Assembly: GCA_023229505.1 (NCBI GenBank)
Contig: JALNZD010000018.1
Coordinates: 1-64,000, forward strand
DNA from: Bacteroidales bacterium
GTDB lineage: Bacteria > Bacteroidota > Bacteroidia > Bacteroidales > JAGOPY01
DNA length: 64,000 bases
Direction of reading: 5' to 3'
The notes under the pieces were generated by a model, which was not told where the DNA came from, did no database searches, and worked only from the letters and a program-made list of their open reading frames with translations. Within the stretch, counting starts at the first letter, position 1; each line of letters begins with the position of its first letter. Of this stretch, positions 1 through 7,545 are shown piece after piece. The translations under genes and the position numbers were made by a program.

Positions 1-75
1 GATTTACCTTCACGTGGCGAACCCTCCCTCAACACCTCCACATAGCCCGCTAGATACCTTGTATCCGGTGGAATA

Positions 76-1045
76 ATGCGGGATACGGGAAACGAATTAG
101 CACAAATCATAGGTCGTTTCGCAGAACAGTATATTGAAAAATACCAGCCCAATAGTTTTATCATACGAACCCTTGATGCGTTGCAACAGTGTCGGACCTT
201 GGCCCTTGGCGGGCACAAAGAGAAATGCGATTGTTGCGACCGGGAACGGATAAGTTACAACAGTTGCCGCAACCGCCATTGCCCGAAGTGCCAGGCAGCA
301 AAGCAGGCGTTTTGGGTAGAGGACCGGATGAAGGAAGCCTTAACAGAACCTGAGCCTTCATCCGCATATTCATTGCCTGGTTCCGGCTGCCGGACTCACC
401 CTCAAGGGAAATCTGAAACGAATCACCAAACAGGGTAAATACCTTTATCCGGTGAAGATGCTCAGTACCGTGTTTCGCGGTAAGCTTTTGGGTAAGCTGA
501 AACGACATCTGTCGGATATCAGCCAATTAGGCGAAGACCAGTCGCTGTTGGATCGGCTATGGAACAAACCCTGGGTAGTTGATTGCGAGCCTCCCTTTGG
601 CAGCCCTGAACATATTGTGAAATACCTTGGACAGTATACGCACAGGGTTGCCATCAGCAATCAGCGGATACAGCATATTGACAAGGACGGTGTAAGTTTT
701 TACATGAAAGATTACGCCGACCAGGGTAAGCGAAAACTGACCCAACTGAGCGGTGTAGAATTTTTGCATCGCTTTTGCCTTCACATCCTTCCTAAGCGGT
801 TTGTGCGCATAAGGTATTATGGGATACTGAGTAGTAAGATGAAAAAGAAGTTCAAACCTGAAAAACAAAAAGCTGTTCCGGTTAAAGAGACCTCGCAGGA
901 GCGGATCAAACGATTAACGCAGTTTGATGTTTATCAATGTCCGTATTGTAAAAAGGGCAGGATGCAAATTGTTGAAATTCTGCCTAAAATACGCTCGCCG
1001 GGCAATGTACTTTATCCCACGAAAAATACAGTAAGAATCTCATGA
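76..1045 (+). pseudogene. IS91-family transposase, internally deleted and frameshifted
   Basis: Two pieces in different frames together make an IS91-type (HUH, rolling-circle) transposase. The first piece (76 to about 345) carries the N-terminal zinc-binding domain, with cysteines in CDCCDRE and the RNRHCPKCQ motif. The second frame, open from about 348, begins with the HUH motif LHPHIHCLVP, followed by YLGQYTHRVAISN, which holds the expected catalytic tyrosine, and a basic C-terminus. Family members run about 380 residues; the segment between the zinc domain and the HUH motif (roughly 70 residues) is missing, and the join at about 340-350 shifts the frame. The ORF at 452 opens with GTG, which is inside the real frame and not a true start. 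The gene is dead. A 14-bp terminal repeat follows at 1261. Confidence 0.85.
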
Positions 1046-1260
1046 CAAAGTATTGGAAGCATGTCCGCAAAAGCAGGATCAGTAATGTATTGCTTACGCC
1101 TGGCAAAAAATCCTTAGAAACCTGAATCAGGAATCGCTACTGTTAAAAACACCTACTATGAAGTGAAAGAATAACAGGAGGACACAGCTATCAGCCAACC
1201 ATTCGGTTGCAAATAATCAGAATCCATAGTCGTAAAGTGCATAGAAGGTGGGTAATCCCC
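1046..1260. other. 3' tail of the IS91-type element, no gene
   Basis: Noncoding tail between the transposase remnant and the conserved element end. I see no ORF with recognisable similarity and no tRNA. It is best read as the 3' end region of the IS91-type element, because the 14-bp sequence at 1261-1274 recurs in inverted form at the left end of a second element at 6043. Confidence 0.5.
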
Positions 1261-1274
1261 GGATTTAGTTCAAC
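1261..1274 (-). repeat. Right end of IS91-type element, 14-bp inverted repeat
   Basis: GGATTTAGTTCAAC is the exact reverse complement (14/14) of GTTGAACTAAATCC at 6043-6056. One copy closes the transposase-bearing element on its right, the other opens the recombinase-bearing element on its left, so they behave as the two termini of one element family. Read on the minus strand, the copy here directly follows ...CACGTT, a sequence like the core of an integron attC site. Confidence 0.6.
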
Positions 1275-1276
1275 GT

Positions 1277-1313
1277 GGACTTCATGTTGGGCACTGCGTG
1301 CCACACGAAGTCC
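1277..1313 (-). other. Short attC-like hairpin downstream of the M28 gene
   Basis: GGACTTC and GAAGTCC arms with further pairing of TGTTGGGCA to TGCCACA form a strong hairpin with a 5-nt loop. It lies about 30 nt after the stop codon of the minus-strand M28 gene. Read on the minus strand it ends ...ACGTTGAAC, matching the GTTRRRY core of attC. It may be a short or truncated attC-like site into which the IS91-type element inserted; a plain transcription terminator is the alternative. Confidence 0.4.
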
Positions 1314-1344
1314 TATTTATTATAAGCCGTTTTTCTTTCTGCCG

Positions 1345-2265
1345 TCATAGTGTCGTCAAGGTGTTAAATACTCCGTCAATTACTTTTGCCATTCTTTTAA
1401 CGTCAAGCGTTTCCATTGTGTCAGTTGGTTCGTGATAATTTTTGTTTCTAAAAAATGATGTGTCGGTAAGCATTAAAGCACTAAAACCAAATTTCCAATA
1501 ATTCAAATGGTCGGAAAAGTCAATACCTGCCAAAGCTGGAGGGCCAGTAAACTTTTTTGTCCTGATAGCTTTTGTTGATTTGTATTTTCTACAAAACTTT
1601 CGTGTGAATTGTCCAGCACCAAACTTTTTTACAAGTGTAATATAGTTGCCTTTATTACCATAGAAAAGCGAAAGCAGTCCAATAGGATATGATTGTGATT
1701 TTTTCTCGTCTTTAAAATAACCTATCATTTCAAGTGAAATCATTCCATAAACTTGTGTCTTATTGTCTGCAAGTGATTTGGCGTGAATGTAACTACCCAT
1801 ATACTCTGTCCTGAAATATGGAGGTTCTTCTAATGAATATGCAACAAGGTCAACACGTTGATTTAACTTTTGTCCTTTTAAAAGTCGGGAAAGTTCCAGA
1901 AGTCCAACGACCCCGCTTGCATTGTCGTCCGCACCTTCTTGATTGTCGCAAACGTCATAGTGTGCACCAACAATAATTCTCTTTTTATTTTCTGTCCCGA
2001 ATGAACAAATTACATTTTTATAAACTTGACCATTTACAGAATACTCTTGTATGAAAACGCTGTCTGAGTATTGACTGAAGATAGTTTTAATATAGTCCGC
2101 TGTCTTGTTGAGTTGGTCAATATTCTTATAGGTGCGAAATTGTCCAGTTTTCGTAATAGCAGTCAAATGTGATTTTATTATTGTCGTGTCCGAAATCCTC
2201 GTTGAGAAACAATAACTAGTTACGAACAAAAGTAGTAGTGTAGATATGTGTTTTGGTGTCGTCAT
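1345..2265 (-). CDS. Secreted M28-family metallopeptidase
   Basis: A 306-residue zinc aminopeptidase-like protein of the M28 (PA domain-less, QC/aminopeptidase Y) type. A hydrophobic N-terminus (residues 7-20, LLLLFVTSYCF) suggests export to the periplasm. Metal-binding and catalytic signatures visible are GAHYD (about 100-104), GADDNASG (about 111-118, bridging Asp), SLEEP (about 144-148, general base Glu), and a late His in NYHEPTDTM. Such enzymes remove N-terminal residues from peptides, though the natural substrate cannot be told. The start codon lies 3 nt past an attC-like site (2273-2404), and a hairpin follows the stop, so the gene sits like an integron cassette read on the minus strand. 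Confidence 0.88.
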   Translation of the reverse strand: MTTPKHISTLLLLFVTSYCFSTRISDTTIIKSHLTAITKTGQFRTYKNIDQLNKTADYIKTIFSQYSDSVFIQEYSVNGQVYKNVICSFGTENKKRIIVGAHYDVCDNQEGADDNASGVVGLLELSRLLKGQKLNQRVDLVAYSLEEPPYFRTEYMGSYIHAKSLADNKTQVYGMISLEMIGYFKDEKKSQSYPIGLLSLFYGNKGNYITLVKKFGAGQFTRKFCRKYKSTKAIRTKKFTGPPALAGIDFSDHLNYWKFGFSALMLTDTSFFRNKNYHEPTDTMETLDVKRMAKVIDGVFNTLTTL

Positions 2266-2272
2266 TAATGGC

Positions 2273-2404
2273 TTATAACGCTCCGCCGCTATGCGACGGG
2301 TGGGATCAAGTTGTTTTTATGTTTCGTAAATACTGACCTAAATTACATATATTTCTTCAATTATCCGACTTTAGCCCATCTGCTTGCATAGCGGCTTGTT
2401 AACA
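2273..2404 (-). other. attC-like recombination site A
   Basis: Read on the minus strand the site starts GTTAACAAGCCGCTATGC and ends GCATAGCGGCGGAGCGTTA. The CCGCTATGC/GCATAGCGG arms pair over 9 bp, with unpaired bases (CGGA) on one side only, and the outer boxes are TAAC and CGTTA, the layout of integron attC sites (R''-L''...L'-R'). Length is about 132 bp with a non-conserved centre. The next gene (M28) starts 8 nt beyond the site. It shares GGCGGAGCGTTA with site B. Confidence 0.65.
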
Positions 2405-2733
2405 ACTGAAAAAAAAGCTCACTTTACAGACCGCTAATCGTTTGAATAGAAATTCTAAAAAAGCTCTTAACCAGTAAAATCCTTTCACTTAGGATAAGGT
2501 TTGCTTGAAGGAATGGCTAGCGTTCTCATTTGAATATTTTACTATGGAAAATTTGACATTGGAACTTTTTGGTTCTTAAGATTAGATTGAAATTTAATGG
2601 CTAACTTGGAAAAATAGTCGCTTTGACCAGGCTTTTGCGGAAAAATCTGATCTTTTTTTCTTATTGATTGTTAAGAGAATAGGGTGGTCACTAGAAATCG
2701 GCAGAGGGTGGTCAGTTAATCCGGTTTTTAGAG
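2405..2733. other. Gene-free stretch with probable IS21-type end
   Basis: No convincing ORF in 329 nt. Its right part holds two copies of AGGGTGGTCA (2681-2690 and 2705-2714), 24 nt apart, close to the stop of the M23 gene. Multiple short terminal repeats of the form GGGTGGTCA are typical of IS21-family element ends in Bacteroidota, so this may be an orphan end left after a deletion. The rest looks like unassigned AT-rich spacer. Confidence 0.4.
2681..2714. repeat. Two AGGGTGGTCA direct repeats (possible IS21 end)
   Basis: AGGGTGGTCA occurs twice, with start-to-start spacing of 24 nt. IS21-family insertion sequences carry such repeated terminal motifs; no istA or istB coding sequence is present nearby, so at most an end remnant is left. 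Confidence 0.4.
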
Positions 2734-3843
2734 TCAGTCGAACCGGAGAAGTGTGAAATTCTCCATCATTGAATTTGTAATGACCGTGGGAGGAGAAGGA
2801 TTCAGGTTGCCAAATTCACCAATCCTGGTGTACTTTTTTATGACAAAGGGCAGGCCCATCGAAAAGAATGGATGGGGTTTGTCGCAAATCTGGAAATGCA
2901 GGTGAGGTTCCGTGGAATTGCCCGAATTCCCAAGCAAAGCCAACGGTTGACCCTCTTTTACAAAATCTCCATTTTTAACGAAGAAGGAGAACGGCACGCA
3001 ATGTGCGTACAGGGCATATTGTTGTCCGCCCAGGTCTAGGATCAGGTAATTGCCTCCGTATTCATCGAGTGATCCGATGACAATATCTTTGGCATTCCCG
3101 CTGTTTTCAGGCCTGCCGTCAACCAATGCAACCACAGAGCCATCGGAAACCGCATAGAGGGTGTCGCGGTAATTGAAGTATGATTGGTTGTTCAGAGGAT
3201 CGCCGCTGGAACTGTACTGGGCAGAGTCCAGCTGAATATTGTCAAATGCAAACTGCTCGCCTGAAAAAATCTGACCGCCGACAAAAAATACTGCATTATA
3301 ATGATACCCCATGGTTGACAGGTTGATAAACATCCAGTTTGTCCCTTTTACCGGGGATGAAATTGCCAGGGGAGATTCGTACTTCCTGGGGGAAAATAAT
3401 CCGCCCTCGACAACAACCTGGGCGTTTGAAACGGTGTCCTGCAGTATAAATCGGTGTAAAACATTCGAAGGCACCGGCTGGCCCAATGGAATGGGAAGCT
3501 GAACCGACAGATAGTAGGACGAAATCTGATCCTGTTCGAGGAATGCTATAGGGTTCGGGGGATTTGATATAAAATATCCGAATGATTCTTCCCCAATGGT
3601 CATCAGTTCTTCTTTCGTATCGTTGTCAAGGACAATGATCTCTTTCAGCATAAGCTTGTCCTTTCTGAATTCCCACATCTTCAGCATATAGCAGATACGG
3701 AGATATTTATCCGTTGCAAACGGGGTATGGTTTGCGATCACCTCGATTTTTAACGGCTGGGATTCTTCAGTACTCTCCTTTTTACAGCTTGATGCCAGGA
3801 AGACCGAAAGCAGATAGGCAAGCAGGATGATTTTTGTTCGCAT
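2734..3843 (-). CDS. M23-family peptidase lipoprotein
   Basis: A 369-residue predicted lipoprotein. The signal sequence ends in a lipobox (LASSC, Cys20). The N-terminal half (30-170) is a beta-rich region I do not recognise. The C-terminal half is an M23/LytM-type domain: QFAFD (about 198-202), YALYAHC (about 277-282), the GDFVKEGQPLALLGNSG strand (about 292-308) and the metal-binding PHLHFQ (313-318). M23 enzymes cut peptidoglycan cross-bridges or other peptides, and some are inactive scaffolds; here the His-x-His and AFD-like ligands are kept, so activity is plausible. It lies downstream of a broken small secreted gene on the same strand. Confidence 0.85.
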   Translation of the reverse strand: MRTKIILLAYLLSVFLASSCKKESTEESQPLKIEVIANHTPFATDKYLRICYMLKMWEFRKDKLMLKEIIVLDNDTKEELMTIGEESFGYFISNPPNPIAFLEQDQISSYYLSVQLPIPLGQPVPSNVLHRFILQDTVSNAQVVVEGGLFSPRKYESPLAISSPVKGTNWMFINLSTMGYHYNAVFFVGGQIFSGEQFAFDNIQLDSAQYSSSGDPLNNQSYFNYRDTLYAVSDGSVVALVDGRPENSGNAKDIVIGSLDEYGGNYLILDLGGQQYALYAHCVPFSFFVKNGDFVKEGQPLALLGNSGNSTEPHLHFQICDKPHPFFSMGLPFVIKKYTRIGEFGNLNPSPPTVITNSMMENFTLLRFD

Positions 3844-3918
3844 GTTATAGCACGTTTTTGTTTAAAAAAATATTGACCTTACAAAGTTAGTATAATCTAT
3901 GTTGATCTCATATTTTGC

Positions 3919-4281
3919 TCAGGGAGATGGATTTTTATAACAATTTTTAGTTCCGGGCCCGAACTGAACTGATTGTAAAAGAAGCCTTTTTGCTTCTTCT
4001 GATAATTTATCAACTATTGGGACAAGTTCCTTATTCGGATGCTTAAAATCATTTGGAATTTGTGCGACTGAAGTATCTTTTAAGATATGTTGATAAAAAA
4101 AATCTATTTCTCTTGCTGTTAGTGCTATTTAGATATTACTGATAGAGTCAAAGCCTTGGATGTACATGGTCTGATAACTTTGACTTTTAGCCTTTTCTAG
4201 AGATTTCTTGTTAGTTTCCTGACCCATTACTGACATTCCTAGAAGCATTATAATGGAAAGAATGGAAATTACTGTTTTCAT
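3919..4281 (-). pseudogene. Small secreted protein gene with one in-frame stop
   Basis: From an ATG at 4281 the frame encodes a clear signal peptide (MKTVISILSIIMLLGMSVMG) and runs 50 codons to a TAA at 4129-4131. The same frame then stays open for 69 more codons, with protein-like composition (ALTAREIDFFYQHILKD... FKHPNKELVPIVDKL), to a TGA at 3919. The whole would be about 120 residues. A single nonsense mutation of an otherwise intact gene is the simplest reading; a sequencing error or readthrough are alternatives. The start is 38 nt past attC-like site B, as expected for a cassette gene. Function unknown. Confidence 0.6.
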
Positions 4282-4318
4282 GATCCTTGTGATTTAGAAT
4301 TTTCCGCTTTTTTTGATT

Positions 4319-4455
4319 GTTAACGCTCCGCCGGCAGCCGCAGTGCGGGATTTACTTGTTGTTTCTTTTCTTTTTCTTTATCGTTTGCAGGTTTGGTGAA
4401 TGCTCGCTTCCGGGTACCGCCCGCATTGTCGGCTGCCGGTTCGTTAGCGGTTAGT
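4319..4455 (-). other. attC-like recombination site B
   Basis: Arms CCGGCAGCCG (4331-4340) and CGGCTGCCGG (4430-4439) pair perfectly over 10 bp and continue with CAGTGCGGG/CCCGCATTG (8 of 9). Outer boxes on the minus strand are GCTAAC and CGTTAAC. It begins 33-40 nt after the stop of the aspartyl protease gene and ends just before the next minus-strand gene, the usual place for an attC. It is strongly similar to site C, sharing a run through CAGCCGCAGTGCGGGATTTA and a GGTTTGGTGAATGCT block. Confidence 0.65.
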
Positions 4456-4487
4456 GCTTTCAAGTTGGAATTCTACATTTGAATGGA

Positions 4488-5768
4488 TTATTTACTAGAA
4501 ATTAAACTGTCAATTAATACTTCGTAAGAAAGAAATTCTTGTCCTCTTTGTACTTGTAAAATTACTTTTGTGCTTGGATTGGAATATTCCAACGCCCGTA
4601 ACTCATTGAATGTAATTTCTTCTGTAGGTTTACCATTAATTGTTAGGATTTTATCGCCTAACCGGATACCGGAATTTGCAACTGGTGAAGATTCGTACAA
4701 AGAATTAACATACAACGATTTAGCATCTGATGACCTGTAAAGTTTCATACCTAAACTAAAGGGACCATGAGGCTTAGAATACTCCTGGTTTGGCTTTAAA
4801 AAAAACACTTTGTTCTTGTAATCGAAAATAACCTGGAATTTTTGAAAAAATTCGTTCCCTAAGAAACCAATTTGTTCAGGGGCAATTCTAAAATCTAACA
4901 GATATACTTGTTCATTTTGGAAACTAAAAGAATCGAGCATAGTAATCCGGTTTGCATTAATTATTTCCCGCTGAAGTGTATCTTTTGGATTCATTGTTAA
5001 TGTTCTGGTTTTAAATACCATCAATTCTTCTGGAAGAACAACCGGCACAACAGGACCCTTACCTCTCATAGGGCTCTTACCTACCTGTAAATATAAAAAT
5101 CCCGGTGCGCCAATATCCAAAACCAGTTCTCCATTCAGTTTAATTTTACTATTTGTAGATATTTCGACTACGGTTGAAACGGTAAAGTAAGTTACCGGAT
5201 TTCCTTTTAAAGGGAACGAAGTATAATGCTTTTTAATATTGTTAAGTGTGTCTTGCGAAAGTATCCTGAAGAATTGATGTTCAAAATCCATTAAAACGAT
5301 ATTGTTTTCAAAAAACCAATATGCCGGAAAAATGGCATTGGTGTGCAACTTGGTTTTTAATAAATTACCAACATCAAACCGTCCTTTAAATTCTTTGTTT
5401 ATCCCCAAAGCTTTTATATTGATTTTACCGATAATTTCACGGTTGATTTTTATAACTCCTCCGGGTGTTATGGTTCTACTGTTGGTCTTTTTAAAGGTTA
5501 TTCCGAGCTTGTCTTTGTTTAAATCCGTAAAAGCGCTATCGAATATTGGGGTTTGTGCACCTGTGTCGAAAAGGAGGGATATCTCAACGGAGTCGTTCAT
5601 AATTGCATTAACTACAACATGTCGGCCGTTATAGTGAAACCGGTATGCATCCTGGGGATAGACAAATGTATCATTTGAAGTATTATTCTCCGGGGCAGTC
5701 TGTTGCGGGGTGGAGGATGAACAGGCGGTCAAAATGATAAAAATTGCCAGGAAGAATGTATGCCTCAT
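4488..5768 (-). CDS. Retropepsin-like aspartyl protease with PDZ domain, lipoprotein
   Basis: A 426-residue predicted lipoprotein (lipobox LTAC, Cys16). The N-terminal part holds a pepsin-retropepsin-like active site, LLFDTGAQTPIFD (Asp68-Thr-Gly), and a second half-domain with LVLDIGAPGFLY (about 215-230) that could supply the second aspartate. A C-terminal PDZ domain (about 340-420) carries SPVANSGIRLGDKILTING. This arrangement is common in Bacteroidota envelope aspartyl proteases of unknown substrate. The gene is bracketed by attC-like sites B (downstream) and C (upstream) and reads on the minus strand like its neighbours in the array. Confidence 0.85.
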   Translation of the reverse strand: MRHTFFLAIFIILTACSSSTPQQTAPENNTSNDTFVYPQDAYRFHYNGRHVVVNAIMNDSVEISLLFDTGAQTPIFDSAFTDLNKDKLGITFKKTNSRTITPGGVIKINREIIGKINIKALGINKEFKGRFDVGNLLKTKLHTNAIFPAYWFFENNIVLMDFEHQFFRILSQDTLNNIKKHYTSFPLKGNPVTYFTVSTVVEISTNSKIKLNGELVLDIGAPGFLYLQVGKSPMRGKGPVVPVVLPEELMVFKTRTLTMNPKDTLQREIINANRITMLDSFSFQNEQVYLLDFRIAPEQIGFLGNEFFQKFQVIFDYKNKVFFLKPNQEYSKPHGPFSLGMKLYRSSDAKSLYVNSLYESSPVANSGIRLGDKILTINGKPTEEITFNELRALEYSNPSTKVILQVQRGQEFLSYEVLIDSLISSK

Positions 5769-5914
5769 ATTTAGAAATTTATGCTTGACTATTTATAGAT
5801 CTATCTGTTAGAACTGTAAAACAAATGCACCTCCTGCATACTCAAAATAAGGTTAATTATTTTTATTGCAATAGGTATTGTCCTCACTCTTTTTTAAAGC
5901 GTTTTTTGAATTAG

Positions 5915-6049
5915 TACCGCTAACGTTCTGCCGGCAGCCGCAGTGCGGGATTTACTTGTTCTTATTTTTGCTTTCCTTTAATATTTGTAGGTTTGGTGAA
6001 TGCTTGCCCTCGTATACTGCCCGCATTGACGGCTGACGCTTTGTTGAAC
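5915..6049 (-). other. attC-like recombination site C, interrupted at its edge
   Basis: The same architecture as site B: CCGGCAGCCG then CAGTGCGGG (5931-5949), matched by CCCGCATTG (6020-6028) and a weaker CGGCTGACGC. The minus-strand boxes are TTCAACAAAGC on one side and AACGTTAGCGG on the other. The outer core at 6043-6049 coincides with the left end of an IS91-type element, so the insertion appears to have used the attC core as its target. Confidence 0.6.
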
Positions 6050-6070
6050 TAAATCCCACATTCGTGGGAT
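6043..6070 (+). repeat. Left end of IS91-type element with hairpin
   Basis: GTTGAACTAAATCC (6043-6056) is the inverted match of 1261-1274. It runs directly into a 7-bp hairpin, ATCCCAC-ATTC-GTGGGAT (6053-6070). A subterminal hairpin next to a GTTN tetranucleotide fits IS91-type ends. The recombinase remnant starts about 85 nt inside. Confidence 0.55.
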
Positions 6071-6155
6071 AGTTTCCAACAAATTTAGTAAAATAGTACT
6101 GAGTAGGGAGTGGTCGCTCTCCGAAATAAGTTATAAACCTTAAAAACTCAGTACC

Positions 6156-6646
6156 ATGAAAAGAATTGAACCGACTATTGTCGAGAAAGCTATCCAGACA
6201 GTTGAAGGCTTTGCGAAAGTTTACAAAACTCTGCAACAACAAATCGTGTTGCGAGGACAGAGCAAAAGTACGTTAGAAAATTATATCCGGCTTGTCGGAC
6301 AAAATAAACGAGCCATTGTACTGCCTTCGCTCAAAGAAGAATTAAACTGCCGGTGATCTTAAACCGGAGCGAATTACGGGAATTATTTAAGGCACCGGCA
6401 TTACTCAAGCATCGCATAGTGCTGACGCTAATATATTCGGCCGGGCTGCGTTCGCAGGAGGCCATCAACCTGAAGATCTCAGATGTTGACTTTGAACGTA
6501 AGACGATACACATCAGGCAAAGCAAATACAAGAAAGACCGTATAGTGCCTTTGTCAAAGTATATGGCCAAGGGCCTTCATAAATACTTTTCAGTTGAACA
6601 TCCTTACCAATGGATTTTCAATGGCAAAGAGTCTGATCCAGTCTGA
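6156..6646 (+). pseudogene. Tyrosine recombinase remnant of IS91-type element
   Basis: Two overlapping frames (6156-6356 and 6353-6646) rebuild part of a tyrosine recombinase. The first has an N-terminal segment (LRGQSKSTLENYIR) joined to NKRAIVLPSLK; most of the core-binding domain between them is missing. A one-base shift near 6345 moves to the second frame, which has VILNRSELRELF and the catalytic-domain start LIYSAGLRSQEAINLK with its first catalytic Arg, then stops at WIFNGKES. The later His-x-x-Arg and Tyr are absent. Some Bacteroidota IS91 elements carry such a recombinase ahead of the transposase, which fits the element end at 6043. It is not an integron integrase. It is broken off at about 6640 against an IS110 remnant. 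Confidence 0.75.
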
Positions 6647-7124
6647 AATTCATTAACCTAAGGTATTTTTGCATTTTTTTGGCTGTACCGGCTGATGTCT
6701 TGATCAGGTTTCCACGATGTCTGCAATACGTCCTGAGTTGCTCTGTAGCTGCATCGGGCAAAAAGCTTCCGCTTAATAACCCCAGGCTGTGAAGTTTTTG
6801 TATCCACTGGCAATCTTGTACATCGGTTTTCTTTCCTTTGATGTTTTTGGTGAACTTGCCATTACAAAGGATTACTTCCAACCCAGCATCCTGGAGTGTG
6901 GAGAACAGGTTTTGCCAATAAGAGCCGGTGCTTTCCATTGCAACCGTTTTAATCCCATTCTCTAAAAGGTGCCTGGCAATTGATTCGAGGTCTGCGGCAT
7001 AAACACCGAATTCCTTTATGTCTTTTGCATTTTGTCCTATCGCTACAAAATGTGACCTGCTTCCAACATCAATGCCGCCAGCATGGGCATTGACAATTTC
7101 CATTGTGGCATTTTTCTTTTTCAT
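6618..7124 (-). pseudogene. IS110-family transposase, N-terminal fragment
   Basis: 168 residues matching the N-terminal DEDD (RuvC-like) half of an IS110 transposase: GIDVGSRSHFVAIG (first acidic residue), TVAMESTGSYW, LCNGKFTKNIKGKKTDVQDC, and the start of the linker (KKMQKYLRLMN). Full-length members run about 330-450 residues and have a C-terminal transposase_20 domain with a Ser; this is missing. The homology stops near 6650, where the recombinase remnant on the other strand also stops, so a deletion joined the two. The start at 7124 is natural. Confidence 0.85.
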
Positions 7125-7231
7125 ATTAATTGATTTTTGGTTAAAAAATGTCCTAAGGAAATGTATCTTTGACTTGAAAATATCCTGAACGGGGTTCCCA
7201 ATAAATCGGGACCACCACTGAAATCATCTCA

Positions 7232-7264
7232 AAGCCTTCGAACTTCTACTTCGAGGGCTTTTTA
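7232..7264. terminator. Hairpin followed by T-run
   Basis: AAGCCTTCGAA and TTCGAGGGCTT pair around a short loop and are followed by TTTTT on the plus strand. It has the form of a rho-independent terminator, but no intact plus-strand gene precedes it; it may be part of the upstream end of the IS110 element. Confidence 0.5.
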
Positions 7265-7410
7265 CATTTCAACCAGAATGGCGCTCGGGTTTTGATACTC
7301 CATTTTTAAAACCGGCCTTGCAAAGGACTTAGTAAAAATAATAAATTCAACTCTCTGCAAAGTCTATCGTTAGCATAAGAAATCAATTTTTTGGAAATAG
7401 GGGGAATAGC

Positions 7411-7545
7411 CCATAACGGTTACGCATATGGCCAATAGCGGGTTGCGGGGCACTTTCCTGTCAACTTACTCCAACCTAAAAGCGGGTTACAGACCTTCGA
7501 ATACGTATATCCCCCGCTATTGGCTATATGCGATGTTAGGGGCTG
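7411..7545 (-). other. attC-like recombination site D, overlaps the TPR gene stop
   Basis: GCATATGGCCAATAGCGGG (7424-7442) pairs with CCCGCTATTGGCTATATGC (7513-7531) over 18 of 19 positions. Minus-strand boxes are CCTAAC and CGTTATGG. The TAA stop codon of the 848-residue gene (7536-7538) is the TAA of the CCTAAC box itself, an overlap often seen in integron cassettes. This is the strongest stem of the set. Confidence 0.7.

Noticed and set aside
6156..6646. Integron integrase for the cassette array
   Set aside because: The fragment matches the recombinase found in IS91-type elements, is broken, and is tied to an IS91-type terminus at 6043. It shows no IntI-specific patch.
7411..7545. Site D as a simple transcription terminator
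   Set aside because: The arms are about 70 nt apart with no T-run, and the outer TAAC/CGTTA boxes match the other sites.
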